This document shows positions 34,296 to 45,649 of a stretch of 64,000 nt of DNA, in pieces (position 1 is the stretch's first letter; each line of letters starts with the position of its first letter). This DNA is from Panicum virgatum. Taxonomy: Eukaryota > Streptophyta > Magnoliopsida > Poales > Poaceae. A model generated the notes under the pieces. It searched no databases. It saw only the letters and a list, made by a program, of their open reading frames with translations, and was not told the origin of the DNA. A program made the position numbers and the translations under genes. The stretch spans positions 26,566,938-26,630,937 of the forward strand of contig NC_053146.1 in assembly GCF_016808335.1 (NCBI RefSeq), given 5' to 3'.

Positions 34296-36393
34296 TCAAG
34301 CCACATTTGAGAAGTCAATGATATTTAGCTCATTTATCAACTTGCAAAACTGAGATTTATCCAAAGGCTTGGTGAATATATCCGCTAATTGATCATCCGT
34401 GCCAATTCCATCAATCTTGATATCACCCTTGTTCACATGATCTCTAAGAAAATGATGACAGATATCAATATACTTGGTTCTTGAGTATTGCACCGGATTA
34501 GTTGCAATTTTTCCGGTGTTTTATTATCACACAATAAGAAAATCTCATCAAACTTCACACCAAAATCAAGAAGAGTTTGCTTCATCCATAATAGTTGTGC
34601 ACAACAATTTCCGGCCGAAATATTTTCCGCTTCAGCGGTTGAAAGAGCCACAGAATTTTGCTTTTTTGAAGACCAAGAAACAAGAGACCTTCCAAGAAAT
34701 TGACAACCACCGGAAGTGCTTTTCCTATAAACCTTGCACCCCGCATAATCCAAATCCGAAAATCCAACCAAGTCAAAATGAGTACGCTTGGGATACCACA
34801 AGCCAATATTAGGAGTATATTTCAAGTATCTCAAGATCCATTTGACAATGGTCAAATGACATTCTCTAGGTGCGGCTTGAAACCGTGCACACATGCAAAC
34901 ACTAAACATGATGTCGGACCTAGATGCGGTCAAATAAAGCAAACTACCAATCATAGAACGGTAAAGTTTTTGGTCAACCGGGTTACCTCCCTCATCTAAG
35001 TCGAGATGCCCATTGGTGGCCATAGGAGTCTTGATTGGTTTTGCATCTTCCATACCAAATTTCTTCAAGATATCCTTCACATATTTAGATTGACACACAA
35101 AGGTGCCTTCCTTGAGTTGCTTGATTTGAAGTCCAAGAAAGAAACTCAATTCACCAATCATGGACATCTCAAACTCCCTAGACATCATTTCACCAAATTC
35201 CTCACAAAAATTTGGGTTAGTTGAACCAAAGATAATATTATCTACATAAATTTGATAAACAAACAAATCCTTACTAATAGCTTTAGTGAACAAGGTAGTA
35301 TCAACCTTACCAATTTTAAAGCCCTTAGAAGTAAGAAAATCTCTCAATCTTTCATACTAAGCCCGTGGAGCTTACTTAAGACCATAGAGAGCTTATATAC
35401 AAGATTTGGCTTCTTAGAATATTCAAAACTGGGACGTTGCTCAATAAATACAAGTTCACTAATCTTGCCATTAAAGAAAGCACTTTTTATATCCATTTGA
35501 TAGAGTTTTATGTTGTGAGAGTAAGCATAAGCCAATAGAATTCTAATAGCTTCTAATCTAGCAACGGGAGCAAAGGTTTCACCAAAATCCAAACATTCGA
35601 CTTGAGTGAAGCCTTGAGCCACCAATCTTGTCTTGTTTCTCACAACCATTCCATCTTCATTTTGCTTGTTTCTAAAGACCCATTTAGTGCCAATGACATT
35701 ATAATTCTTGGGCCTCTCAACTAGATCCCAAACTTGATTCCGGGTGAAATTATTCAATTCCTCATGCATTGCATTCACCCAATCCGGATCCCTCAAAGCT
35801 TCATGTACACGGTTAGGTTCAAGAAAAGATACAAAAGAATAGTGTTCACAAAATGAAGCAATGCGAGATCGAGTTTGAACACCCTTACTAATATCACCCA
35901 TGATTTGATCCATGTGGTGATCCTTTGCAAGAACATGATGTATTCTTTGAGGAACAATGGGCTCTTGAGTTGATGTAGACAGTGAACTAGTTGAACCCAC
36001 TTTATCTTGTGCTTGAGAATCATCATTACTTGAATCTTGTACAATTGGTTGTGCTTGATTATTTGAGATAGAGGTTGAATGATTTACTCTAATAGAAATA
36101 GAAGGACCATTTTCATCCTCATCTTCTTCTCTTGGTCTAACATCACCAATTGACATGTTCTTTATGGCATTTCTCAAGCCATCATTTCTCACATCATCAA
36201 GATTTTCTTGTTCATCATGAGACCCATTTGTTTCATCAAACTCCACATCATATGCTTCTTCAACAATGCCATGAGTTTTGTTGTAGACCTGATAAGCCTT
36301 GCTACAAGATGAATACCCAAGAAGAAAACCTTCATCACATTTACTTTGAAACTTTGATAATCGAGTCCCTTCTTGAGAATATAACATTTGCAA
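34296..36393 (-). pseudogene. Sirevirus reverse transcriptase and RNase H (Copia type)
   Basis: Reads on the minus strand in three overlapping frames: 36393-35344, 35347-34433 and 34493-34296. Copia RT landmarks are present: WVFRNKQNEDG, RLVAQGFTQ, the MDIKSAF region, then the catalytic loop, which reads YVDN (35248-35237) instead of the YVDD expected in the family. RNase H follows with ALSTAEAE and ends IDGIGTDDQLADIFTKPLD. Frameshifts occur near 35390-35345 and near 34490-34435. The first part overlaps the end of the integrase frame. Confidence 0.9.
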
Positions 36394-37507
36394 CCAAACA
36401 CTCTAAAATATGAGATATTAGGCTTTCTTCCAATAAGCAATTCATATGGAGTCTTGTTATAAAATCTATGGCAATATAATCTATTAGAAGCATGACAAGC
36501 CTTGCTTTGGCCCAAAAGCTATCCGAAACATTATACTCGGAGAGCATTGATCTTGCCATATCAATCAAAGTCCTATTCTTTCTCTCAACAAGACCATTTT
36601 GTTCCGGAGTGTACTTGGTTGAGAACTCATGCTTGATTCCCTTTTCATCACACAATTCCTCAACTCTTGTGTTCCTAAATTCACTTCCATTGTCACTCCT
36701 CACTTTCTTCACTCTGAGCTCAAATTCATTCTCGGCCCTTGTTATGAATTTCTTGAATATGTCATATGTATCGGCCTTGTCATGAAGAAAGAAAATCCAT
36801 GTATATCTTGAATAATCATCCACTACCACAAGACAATAACAATTTCCTCCAATGCTTCTATATGTTGTAGGACCAAATAAATCCATATGCAACAATTCCA
36901 ATGGTCTCTCGATTGACATAACACTTCTGGAGGGATGAGCATTTGCAAGTTGCTTTCCGGCTTGACATGAACTACATAACTTATCTTTTTCAAATTTCAC
37001 ATTCTTCAAGCCAACTATTAAATCATGCTTTAAGAGTCAGTTGAGTTATTTCATGCCAACATGACCAAGTCTTCTATGCCATAACCAACCCAAAGATGAT
37101 TGAGAGAACAAGCAAGTAGACAAATTTGCCACTCTAGTAGCAAAATCCACAAGATATACATCCTCATGTCTAAATCCCGTAAAGATGTGATCATTTCTAT
37201 CCATACTAGTCACTACAACATCATCCTTAGTGAAACTACACTTATAGCCAAAATTACAAAGTTGAGTGACCGACAATAGATTGAACTTGAGAGAATTAAC
37301 TAGCAAAACTTTTGAGAGAGAATGATCACTTGAGATAGTAATTGTACCAATTCCTTTGACCTTGCCTCGGCTATTGTCACCAAAGATGATACCACTATAT
37401 CCAACCACATTATCATCAAGAGAGGAGAACATCTTTGGATCTCCGGTCATATGTTGAGTGCATCCACTATCAAGCACCCAATGTCTTCCTCCGGCCTTGT
37501 AATTTAC
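36341..37507 (-). pseudogene. Sirevirus protease and integrase
   Basis: Begins with the protease active site LDSGCTQHMTG (just below 37477), then the HHCC-type pre-integrase region LWHRRLGHVG, then the integrase core with all three catalytic residues: D in LLHMDLFGP, D in KVRSDNGSEF and E in GLVERKNRT. Stops interrupt it at 37046-37048 (TAA) and 37037-37039 (TGA). Its frame is lost into the next frame around 36390-36341. Confidence 0.9.
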
Positions 37508-39394
37508 CTACAAAAGAGAAGTAACTCTTTTAGGTACCCGAATTTTCTTGCGTCCTTGGATGTTATTGACAAAGGTTTTAGGCACCCAAATGACATTCTT
37601 TTTAGCACCATATATAGGTAGCCCAACATATTTAGGACTAACACAACCCTTAGAATCCTTCATAAGAACATAGTTAGAATCAAAGGATATAGCTTTGTTG
37701 TTGGTGCAATTCTTCTCATTATGGCCCATCTTCTTGCACTTTTCACAATATGGCCGTCCATCTTTCTTCACAAAGACGGTCTTAGTTTCATAAAATGCCT
37801 TCTTGCCTTTCTTTGGAATATATCCAAGACCTTGCCTATTCAAGGTGCACTTTTGGCTTGACCAACAATGGTTGAATTTGGCTCTACTATCATAGCACTT
37901 GCTCAAATCTTTGGTCAAACAAATCACCTCCTTCTTCAATTTTTTATTCTCCAAGACAAGTGACTCATCACAAGAAGATTTATCACTTGTGCTATATGAG
38001 GGGTTAGTAGAGTTTGATACACAACATGATTTGCAAGTTTCACTACTAGCCCCCATGCTCAACTTAGCCTTGTCCTTGTGATCAATCAAGGTGTTGTGAG
38101 CTTCCTTAAGCTTCTCATGAGTTTCCTTAAGATTCTCATGAGAGGTCTTTACCTCCTCGTAGGAAGTTTGGAGTGAACCATATTTCAACTCCAAGTCCTT
38201 CAACTTTGCCTTTTCCTTGATCACAAGTTCACCGGCATCGTTGAGCATGTCTACAAGATCATCATATGAAAATTCTTCAAGTTCATGATCTTGTAATATC
38301 TTTACACCACCCTTTGCCATAAGACAATGTGGTGTGGAGAAGAGTGATGGAGCCTCCTTGATGGCGATCCCGGCAACTCCCATGGATGGCTTGTCATCAT
38401 CATCATCGGAGCTTGCATCGGAATCCCACTCAACAAAATAGGCTTGACCATTTCTCTTCTTCTTGATGAACTTCTTCTTCTTCTTCTCATCATCTTTCTT
38501 GTCTTTCTTGTTCTTGTCATTCTTCTTTTTTGGACAATTTATGATGATATGACCCACTTCACCACATTGAAAGCAAGTCTTGTCAACAGAAGGATTTTTC
38601 ATTGATGATTGTCCTCTCTTGCCAAAGTTCTTCTGGCTCATCATTCTATTGAACCTCTTGACAAAGAAAGCCATCTCCTCATCCGATTCTTCTTCTTGAC
38701 AACCACTTTCTTCTTCATTTTTGCTATCTTGAGCCTTGAAAGCCACACTTTTCTTTTTCTCATCAATTGTTCCACCATGAGCTTCATCTTGAGATTTCTT
38801 AAACATATCATGAGTAAGCACTTCTCCCAATATTTCCGTGGGAGTAGCGGTCTTCACATTTGACGTCATAAGCAAGGTCACAATAGTGTCATATCTCTCC
38901 GGAAGACTTCTAAGAAATTTGTGAGAGAAATCCGCATCCGGCACCTCAAATGCAAGACCTTTGAGCTCATTCACAATATCATTTAGCCAATTGAACATCT
39001 CGGCTACACTCTCATCCTTCTTCATGGCAAATTCACTAAATTTTCCCTTGAGCACATACAACTTGGCCTCTTTGACACTTGATGTACCCTCATGAATTTC
39101 CATAAGCTTTTTTCATATATCATTTGCATTTGTGAGGCTTTTAACTCTATTGAACTCACTCACATCAAGAGCACTAAATAACACATTTACCCCTTGATCA
39201 TTTAGCACCTCATTTTCCTCATCTATCGGGGTCAAATTCTTTGCATCTAGGATGACATACCCATCATTCATAACTCTCCACAATTTTCTACTCATAGCCT
39301 TGAGATGAGCCGACATCCTATTCTTCCAATAGTCATAATTATTTCCATCAAAGAAAGGTGGCTTCCCAGCATGAATACCATTATCACCAGTCAT
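37508..39394 (-). pseudogene. Sirevirus gag with CCHC zinc knuckle
   Basis: Starts at the ATG at 39394 (MTGDNGIHAGKPPFFDG). An in-frame TGA at 39115-39113 splits it, after which the frame continues for more than 530 codons to a TAG at 37510-37508. The capsid part shows YVLKGKFSEFAM and FLRSLPERYDTIV. A zinc knuckle CFQCGEVGHIIINC is near 38560-38520, then a Lys-rich stretch, a long coiled-coil-like segment and a Cys-rich tail (YCEKCKKMGHNEKNC). The long post-knuckle tail is typical of sireviruses. Confidence 0.9.
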
Positions 39395-39439
39395 TGTTCT
39401 ACTCCAAGATGGTTAAATATGCAATTTAAGGAGTACTTA

Positions 39440-39451
39440 GCTCTGGTACCA
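39440..39451 (-). other. Sirevirus primer-binding site
   Basis: TGGTACCAGAGC on the minus strand, two bases inside the 5' LTR. It matches initiator-methionine tRNA (TGGTATCAGAGC) at all but one position. Confidence 0.87.
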
Positions 39452-39453
39452 CT

Positions 39454-41043
39454 TGTAGGGTCAAGAACACCGACTAGAGGGGGGTGAATAGGTGGTTTAA
39501 AAACTAAAACCCCAAACACTAGAGAAATTTAATTAGTAAAACAAGAGAGCCCTATGTCGTACTACTACTACTACCTCTAGTTTGGGTTTGCAACCTAGGA
39601 TGACAAGATAAATATAATCTAAAGGAAAGTAAAATACTCAAAGTAAATGCAGTAAAAAAGATGAGCAAGAGAGATAACCGGGCTTGACACAAGAATTTAT
39701 CCCGTGGTGTCGATGACTTGCCGGTGACCCCTAATCCACATTGAGGTGGATTCCAAGATTCAACCACTCCTCTATCAAGAACTCTCTTGATCTTGAGCCG
39801 GCTTGAATCAAGGAACCGCTCCACACCTCGATTCTACTAGAGTTGCTCATCACCACTCCGGTGAGGTGAGCACAAGACCTCTCACAATCAAAATCAGGGC
39901 TCCTCAACGATCTCCTTGGAGGTGCTCCATGAAATCCACTTCTCCAAGCCGTCTAGGGAGCGGCAACTCCCAAGAGTAACAAGTCGATGACGCTTGCTTG
40001 AAGTTTCCTTAGTTCCACAAAGCTCAAACTCTTGATGCAATGCACTAGGATGCTCTCACATTCTCAAGAATGTAATCTCTAAGCAAGAATGTGTGAGAGA
40101 GGGATGGCTCAGCTCTAATGTGTTAAGAAAGTAGTCCAAATGGCCAAGAGAGCCTCCCAATGGCCGGGCATTGGGTATATATAGACATCCCCACAAAAAC
40201 TAGCGGTTACACTCTTTTCTACGAAATCGCGGACCGTCCGCGATTCAAAAACTGGACTGTATGCCCTTATAAACCAGTGAGTCAGAGTGTAATGATTGTG
40301 TGTCAGAACTAGCTGTTACAGCCCTGGCGGACCGTCCGCGCCCTAGGGGTGGACCGTCCGTGCCCCAGGGGCAGACCGTCCGCCGTTCAGCCTCATAACC
40401 CACCAGAGACCCAAAACGTCTCTGTTACAAATGTTAAGTGACAGGCGGACCGTCCACGCCCTAGGGGCAGACTATCCGCCATTCAGACCGTTAGCGCAAC
40501 CAGAGATGCAACGTCTCCTGTACAATTTTGAGTTATAGGGGCGGACCGTCCGCCCTTCATTTTTCAACCCCACCAGAGGCAGACAGCCTCTCTGGTACAG
40601 TTCTTAAGAGTACGGCGGACCGTCCGCCCCTCTGGGCTGGACTGTCCACCCTTAGCCAGTCAGCTCAAACTTTTGGCCTCTTTTTCAAACTTTTCAAAAT
40701 GACGTTAGCCCTCATGCATGCATCTAGTCATTTTGAGCAAAATGGCACTAAAGACCCGTCAAGCACAAGTACACGACCCCTCTTGATAGTACGGCTATCT
40801 ATCCAACAAACCCGGTCATTTTCATCCACTAATCGCCTTATGACCGGTAAAATGCAAAAACCCTATTTGATACCTTTGCCTTGAGCCCGAGCTTTGCACA
40901 TCACTTCCAAAACTTAATATGATCACAATCAAATCACTTTCATCTGTGGATCAACCTATACTCATTATCTCAAATGAAATCATTAATCCACAAACTGTTG
41001 TCATTAATTACCAAAACTCGAATTAGGGGCCTAGATGCTTTCA
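39454..41043 (-). repeat. Sirevirus 5' LTR (right copy)
   Basis: 1590 bp, TGTAGGGTCAAG to ATGCTTTCA, carrying the element's promoter on the minus strand. It has fewer inverted-repeat units than the left copy because a block of about 97 bp is missing near 40335. Scattered substitutions between the copies indicate an insertion that is not recent. Confidence 0.93.
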
Positions 41044-41048
41044 ACCGG

Positions 41049-41882
41049 TCAATACAGTTGAGAGACAACTTTTCAGAGCAAGTATGGTAGTTACACTTGA
41101 AAATGGTGCTACAGCAAGTTTTTGGCAATCTTCTTGGATGAATGGGCAGGCCCCAATGGACCTATACCTTGATCTATTCAAGCTGGCATGGCGGAAGAAC
41201 ACAAGGGTCAAGGAAGAATTCCTCAACCAGAACTGGACCAGAGGGTTATGGAGAATGGAAAATGTTAGTCAAATGGCCAACTCTGTTGATATCTGGAATG
41301 TTGTGTAGCAAAGGCAGATGAATGATGAACAAGATACAATTAAGAGGAGATGGACAGCTGATTGAATTTACACTACCAAGTCTAATATAGAATTCATGGG
41401 TTCTTATAGCAATTTGAAAGGAAACTCCATCTGGAAAACGGAAACTGAAGGCAAACACATTTTTTGCATGGCTCTTAGTTCAGTGCAAGCTCTAAACGGC
41501 GGATAAATTTATGGCAAGACAATGGCGTTGCAACCTGGTGTGCAAGCTCTGTAATTTGGAGCAAGAGAAAACATATCATCTCATTTTGCATTGCAGCTTC
41601 GCAATAAATGTTTGGACCAAAATGGCAGAGTGGACCCAAAATTTGGTGCAATAGCTGACAGATGGTTTGGAGGTCATGGACTGGTGGCAAAAGTAACTGG
41701 ATCAACTGCCCAAGAAGGACAGGCGATTGAAGGCAACACTATTGATTTATGGTGCTTGGAAATTTGGAAGGAAATGAACAGCCGCATCTTCGAGCAAAAA
41801 CAAATGTCTCCGGGGGAAGTTCTGTAGGAAATAAAAGCTGAAGTTTTAACTAGGAAGTTGGCCTATGGAGGGCCCGTGTTAT
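41049..41882 (+). pseudogene. LINE 3' region, part 2 (between Sirevirus and Copia)
   Basis: Translation in changing frames gives plant LINE C-terminal features: SFWQSSWMNGQAPMDL, LWRMENVSQMANSVDIWNVV, then a zf-RVT-like stretch (about 41495-41620) and a final LDLWCLEIWKEMNSRIFEQK-type segment (41740-41800). Several stops and frameshifts are present. The Copia element inserted at 41882. Confidence 0.8.
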
Positions 41883-42075
41883 TGTTGATGTGTATTTGTA
41901 AATTAGATATTCTATAGGGACTAAAATGTAAAGTGTCAAGACTAAATAAGTACAGCCAGAGAAGGATCGAGAGGAAGATCGATCCTGAGTTTCTCTATCT
42001 TCGCTATTCATGGCTCCTATTCCTCTCAACCCTCAATCTAAAATCCCTCTCAAATCCACCAAACAATCTACAATA
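41883..42075 (+). repeat. Copia 5' LTR
   Basis: 193 bp from TGTTGATGTGTATTTG to ATCTACAATA, the same length as the 3' LTR with about seven substitutions. Both copies end in CAATA, so the usual CA end is replaced by TA in both. Confidence 0.93.
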
Positions 42076-42128
42076 TGGTTTTAGAACGAGTTAATCCTGC
42101 AGGTTCCATCCTGATTTCATCGATTTAG

Positions 42129-42615
42129 TTGTGCCTCGGAGCTCTGTTCATTTGCATCCTGTCTCCAGCGGCCCGTCGCTGCCGCCGTCTGCTTGTTCCC
42201 GTTGCAGACGATCTGTGCCCCTCCGCTCGACGTCGCTATCTGCTTGCCGCTGTCGCGGCGATATGCCTGCTCGTTTCGTCACGCAGCTTAGTGCGGTGCG
42301 CACGCGGTCAGGAGCTTCATAGTCACCCCTCACGTACAACTGCGGCCTTCTGCTCGTGGCTTGTGGTTTCTTCTTCAGGCTGGCTGCATCCCCTGCTGCT
42401 TTGTTGGCCGTCTGCATGTGGCTCTGCTCACGTGGCTCTGGTGGTTTGGTGTATGGTGTTGGAAGAGGGAGAAGCTTGCTGAAGTAATTTCTGCCATGGA
42501 GTGTGTGTCACTCGAGTCTATTTTTTCTATTTGATGCTTGTTTATGAAGGTGAAGCAAATTGATCTGGTGAGTCTTGCAAACTGAGATTTTCTGATTCGA
42601 GTGATACACAGCAAC
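42129..42615 (+). other. Copia leader region before gag
   Basis: Between the primer-binding site and gag lies a GC-richer leader. The frames in it (42129-42482 plus and others) have no recognised domain and I do not call them genes. Confidence 0.5.
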
Positions 42616-43843
42616 AATGGCTGGGGTTGGTGGAGAAATGGAGGCTGATTCTAGCTTTGAAAATTGTGTGAAATTCATAGCAAAATAATTGAGCAACCCA
42701 AGGTTGTTTCAGAGGTTGCCAAACCAACTCTTGAGCCTAATCCAGTGAAATTATCTGGGTCAGAGAACTATGTGAGTTGGGCCCGTCATTGCAAATTAAT
42801 TTTGAGTTCTCATGGATATGATTGTTTGCTTCTTAAGTCTGATCAAGAAAAAGAAGAGGTTGATATAACAAATAAACAACTGAAAGATAGAGTACTTGTA
42901 TGGATGTTAAGCACTATGGAACCGATCATCAGGGAACAAGTTGAAACCTTAACTACTCCTGCAGAAGTGTGGACATAATTGGACAGACAATTTGCTGGAA
43001 AATCAAACAAAATGCAAGCTACTCGAATCATGCATGAGTTGACTCATTTAAAGCAAGGGTCAAGGTCTGTGGTAGAGTATGCCGGGGAGCTAAAGAAATT
43101 GTACAGAGACCTACATTATTATCATCCTTTTGAGGCAGTTGATAAAAAGGATTTGGATATTCATCATGTCTGGTTCCAATCTTTTGTGAGCAAGCTATTT
43201 CTTGATGGTTTGAATCAAGAATTTGATCTTCGTCGGCAGCTTATCTTCTCTAAGTCTGAATGGCCTACTCTTGATGAGGTAATCTCTAGTATTATAGAAG
43301 AGGAAACGAGATTATCACATCCTAAAGAGAATGACTATAAATCAATTGATGCTACTGCTGACTTGTCTATGAAGAAGAGCCACACATCTGTTCCCTGAGG
43401 GGATCAAGGAAAAAATAAGATGATTTGTGATCATTGTGGTGATAAAGGGCACACCATAGAGAGGTGCTTTAAACTACATGGCTTTCCATCTAGCAAGGTG
43501 ACTTGTGATCATTGTGGTGATAAGGGGCATACTATAGAGAAGTGTTTTAAGCTGCATGGTTTTCCACCTGGGTGGAAGAAATGGGGGGAAATCTCAACCA
43601 GGGGGAGTTCGAAGTGCTAACTGGAATCAAGCTAATTATACAACACCTGAAAAAGGGCTTCCAGTGGTAGATGATCATGCTCTTGAGAAATATAACTCCA
43701 AGCTCAAGCTCTCTGAAGGCTCATCTTCCACTGAAGGATCCTCAACCAACTCCAGCTTCCATGCTACTTTCCAAGGTATAAAACACATTCAAGCTTATAC
43801 AAATAACCCTGGGTTATTGATTCTGGAGCCACTAACCACATGA
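42616..43843 (+). pseudogene. Copia gag with two tandem zinc knuckles
   Basis: Starts near the ATG at 42616, shifts frame near 42680, then reads through KLSGSENYVSWARHCKLIL (UBN2-type gag). In-frame stops are TAA at 42976-42978 and TGA at 43396-43398. Two CCHC knuckles, CDHCGDKGHTIERC and CDHCGDKGHTIEKC, lie 81 bp apart (about 43426-43550). A frameshift follows near 43575. Confidence 0.88.
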
Positions 43844-45160
43844 CAGGAGCATCCAACCTTTTCACTTCCTATACCCCTTGTTCAGGTAAGGATAAGGTGC
43901 GTGTAGCAGATGGATCCATGGTTCCTATAACAGGACGTGGATTTATTCGGTGCACCAAAACCCTATCCTTGTCACCAATCTAGCACGTCCCTGATTTTCC
44001 TATTAACTTATTATCTGTTAGCTCTATCACAAAATCTCTTAATTGTAGAGGTTGGTTTGATCCTTCTCATTGTGTTTTTCAGGAGCTAGGGATAGGAAGA
44101 ATTCTTGGGATTGGGACCGTGCACAATGGACTCTATTATCTTGACGAAGGAAGTGATGAAGTTGCTTTTGCATCCAAAATGTCTCCATGTCAAGAATTGT
44201 TATTACTTCACCGCAGGCTTGGACACCCCTCTTTTGCTGCTATGTCTCGTAGTTATCCTTCTCTTTTTAATGCTTGTCCTTGGGAATCTCTTATATGTGA
44301 CGCATGTGAGTTTGCCAAACATACAAGAGTTCCCTATCCTAGTTTGGGTCTAAGAAGTAACAAACCTTTTGATGTGATTCACTCTGATGTTTGGGGACCA
44401 TGTCAAGTGCACTCTATTTCTGGTCATAGATGGTTTGTGACTTGTATCGATGGCTTTAGTCGCTATACTTGGCTTTATTTATTGAAACACAAAAGCGATG
44501 TCTTTACAGTTTTTAAAGATCTATGTGCTCTCATTGAAAATAAGTTTGGCAACACTGTTAAGGTATTACGCTCGAACAATGGTACAGAGTATGTTAACCA
44601 GGAGTTTGAACAATTCCTTATCTCAAAAGGTATTGAACATCAAACTACCTGTGTTAACACTCCTGAACAGAATGGTGTTGCTGAACGAAAAAATAGGCAT
44701 TTACTTGAGGTTGCTTGCTCCCTTATGTTTTCAATGAATGTTCCTAAGTTTCTTTGGGGAGAGGCAGTGAAGACTGCTACATATTTAAATAATCGCATGG
44801 CTCTTCGAGTTCTAGACAATAAATCTCCTGCTGAGCTACTTCTAAATTCAAATGACTTTATTGTTGCCCCAAAAGTCTTCGGATGTGTTTGCTTTGTTCA
44901 TGACTATAGAAATGATATTAGAAAACTTGACCCTCGTGCTGTTAAATGTGTGTTTGTTGGGTAGTCTCCTACTCAAAAAGGTTATCGTTGTTGGTGTCCA
45001 TCTGAACATCGTTTCTTTGAGAGTATGGATGTGACATTTCGTGAAAATGAACCTTATTATGAGCCGACCAATGACGCTGGAATTACTCTTTCTCCACCTA
45101 AAGGACAACAAGAGGGGGAGAGTAACAGTGGAGGTAATCACATAGGCTCTGTTCTTGTTC
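43800..45160 (+). pseudogene. Copia protease and integrase
   Basis: The protease signature DSGATNHMTG lies near 43815-43850, split by a frameshift. The integrase frame 44119-44964 shows LLLHRRLGHPSF, D in IHSDVWGP (about 44380) and E in GVAERKNRH (about 44685), but the middle catalytic Asp is Asn (LRSNNGTEY, 44570-44587). A TAG follows at 44962-44964, and the integrase C-terminus continues as SPTQKGYRC and RFFESMDVTF. The protein cannot be an active DDE integrase as written. Confidence 0.9.
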
Positions 45161-45390
45161 CTCCTTCAGTTGGTTCCTATGGGGATAATTCGGTTCATAG
45201 CTAGTCAGGGGGAGGAAATTAGTAACACTAATGAGAGTGGGGGTAATAATCCTGGCCATGGAGATATATAGAGTACTTTGCCTTCTCAAGACACAGAGTC
45301 CCTTATGCACGAGATCCCAGGTACAGACTCACACTCTCTTAGTCCTAATGCGAGGAGATAATCAACTGCCTACTCAACCTACTCCTGAAA

Positions 45391-45515
45391 GCGAAGGGGC
45401 TCACGGTGAAGTGACAAAGGCCACTGGTCAGGGTGCTCCCGCCTAGGGTTCAAACCCTAGGTGCCGCACCTAATTAAGCTTTAGGGGTTTCCCTTAAAGT
45501 ATTTCTATCAAAAAA
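45391..45515 (+). mobile_element. 125-bp SINE inserted in the Copia element
   Basis: Flanked by an exact 14-bp duplication ACCTACTCCTGAAA (45377-45390 and 45516-45529). It has A-box-like TGGTCAGGGTG and B-box-like GGTTCAAACCC sequences, each one base from consensus, and ends in a short A run. Its length and long duplication fit the p-SINE1 class of grasses; that assignment is from memory. Confidence 0.83.
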
Positions 45516-45649
45516 ACCTACTCCTGAAAATGGTCAACCTATAGCCATAAGAAAGCCAACTAGATCTTCCAATATTCTAGCATACCTTAAAGACTACAAA
45601 CATGACATTTCTAATTTTTTGTCTTATGAATTATATAACCATCCTTCCA

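Larger units (their letters stand above)
29078..41043 (-). mobile_element. Full-length Sirevirus-like Copia LTR retrotransposon, coding-defective
   Basis: An 11.97 kb element on the minus strand: 5' LTR 41043-39454, primer-binding site 39451-39440, gag 39394-37508, protease-integrase-RT-RNase H 37507-34296 in Copia order, a long 3' region with an extra ORF, polypurine tract 30779-30765 and 3' LTR 30764-29078. A perfect 5-bp target duplication ACCGG flanks it. A large gag with a zinc knuckle and long tail, an extra region after pol and dense short inverted repeats in and beyond the LTR fit the Sirevirus lineage (Opie/Ji type). Several stops and frameshifts make it unable to act alone. It sits inside a LINE. 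Confidence 0.92.
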
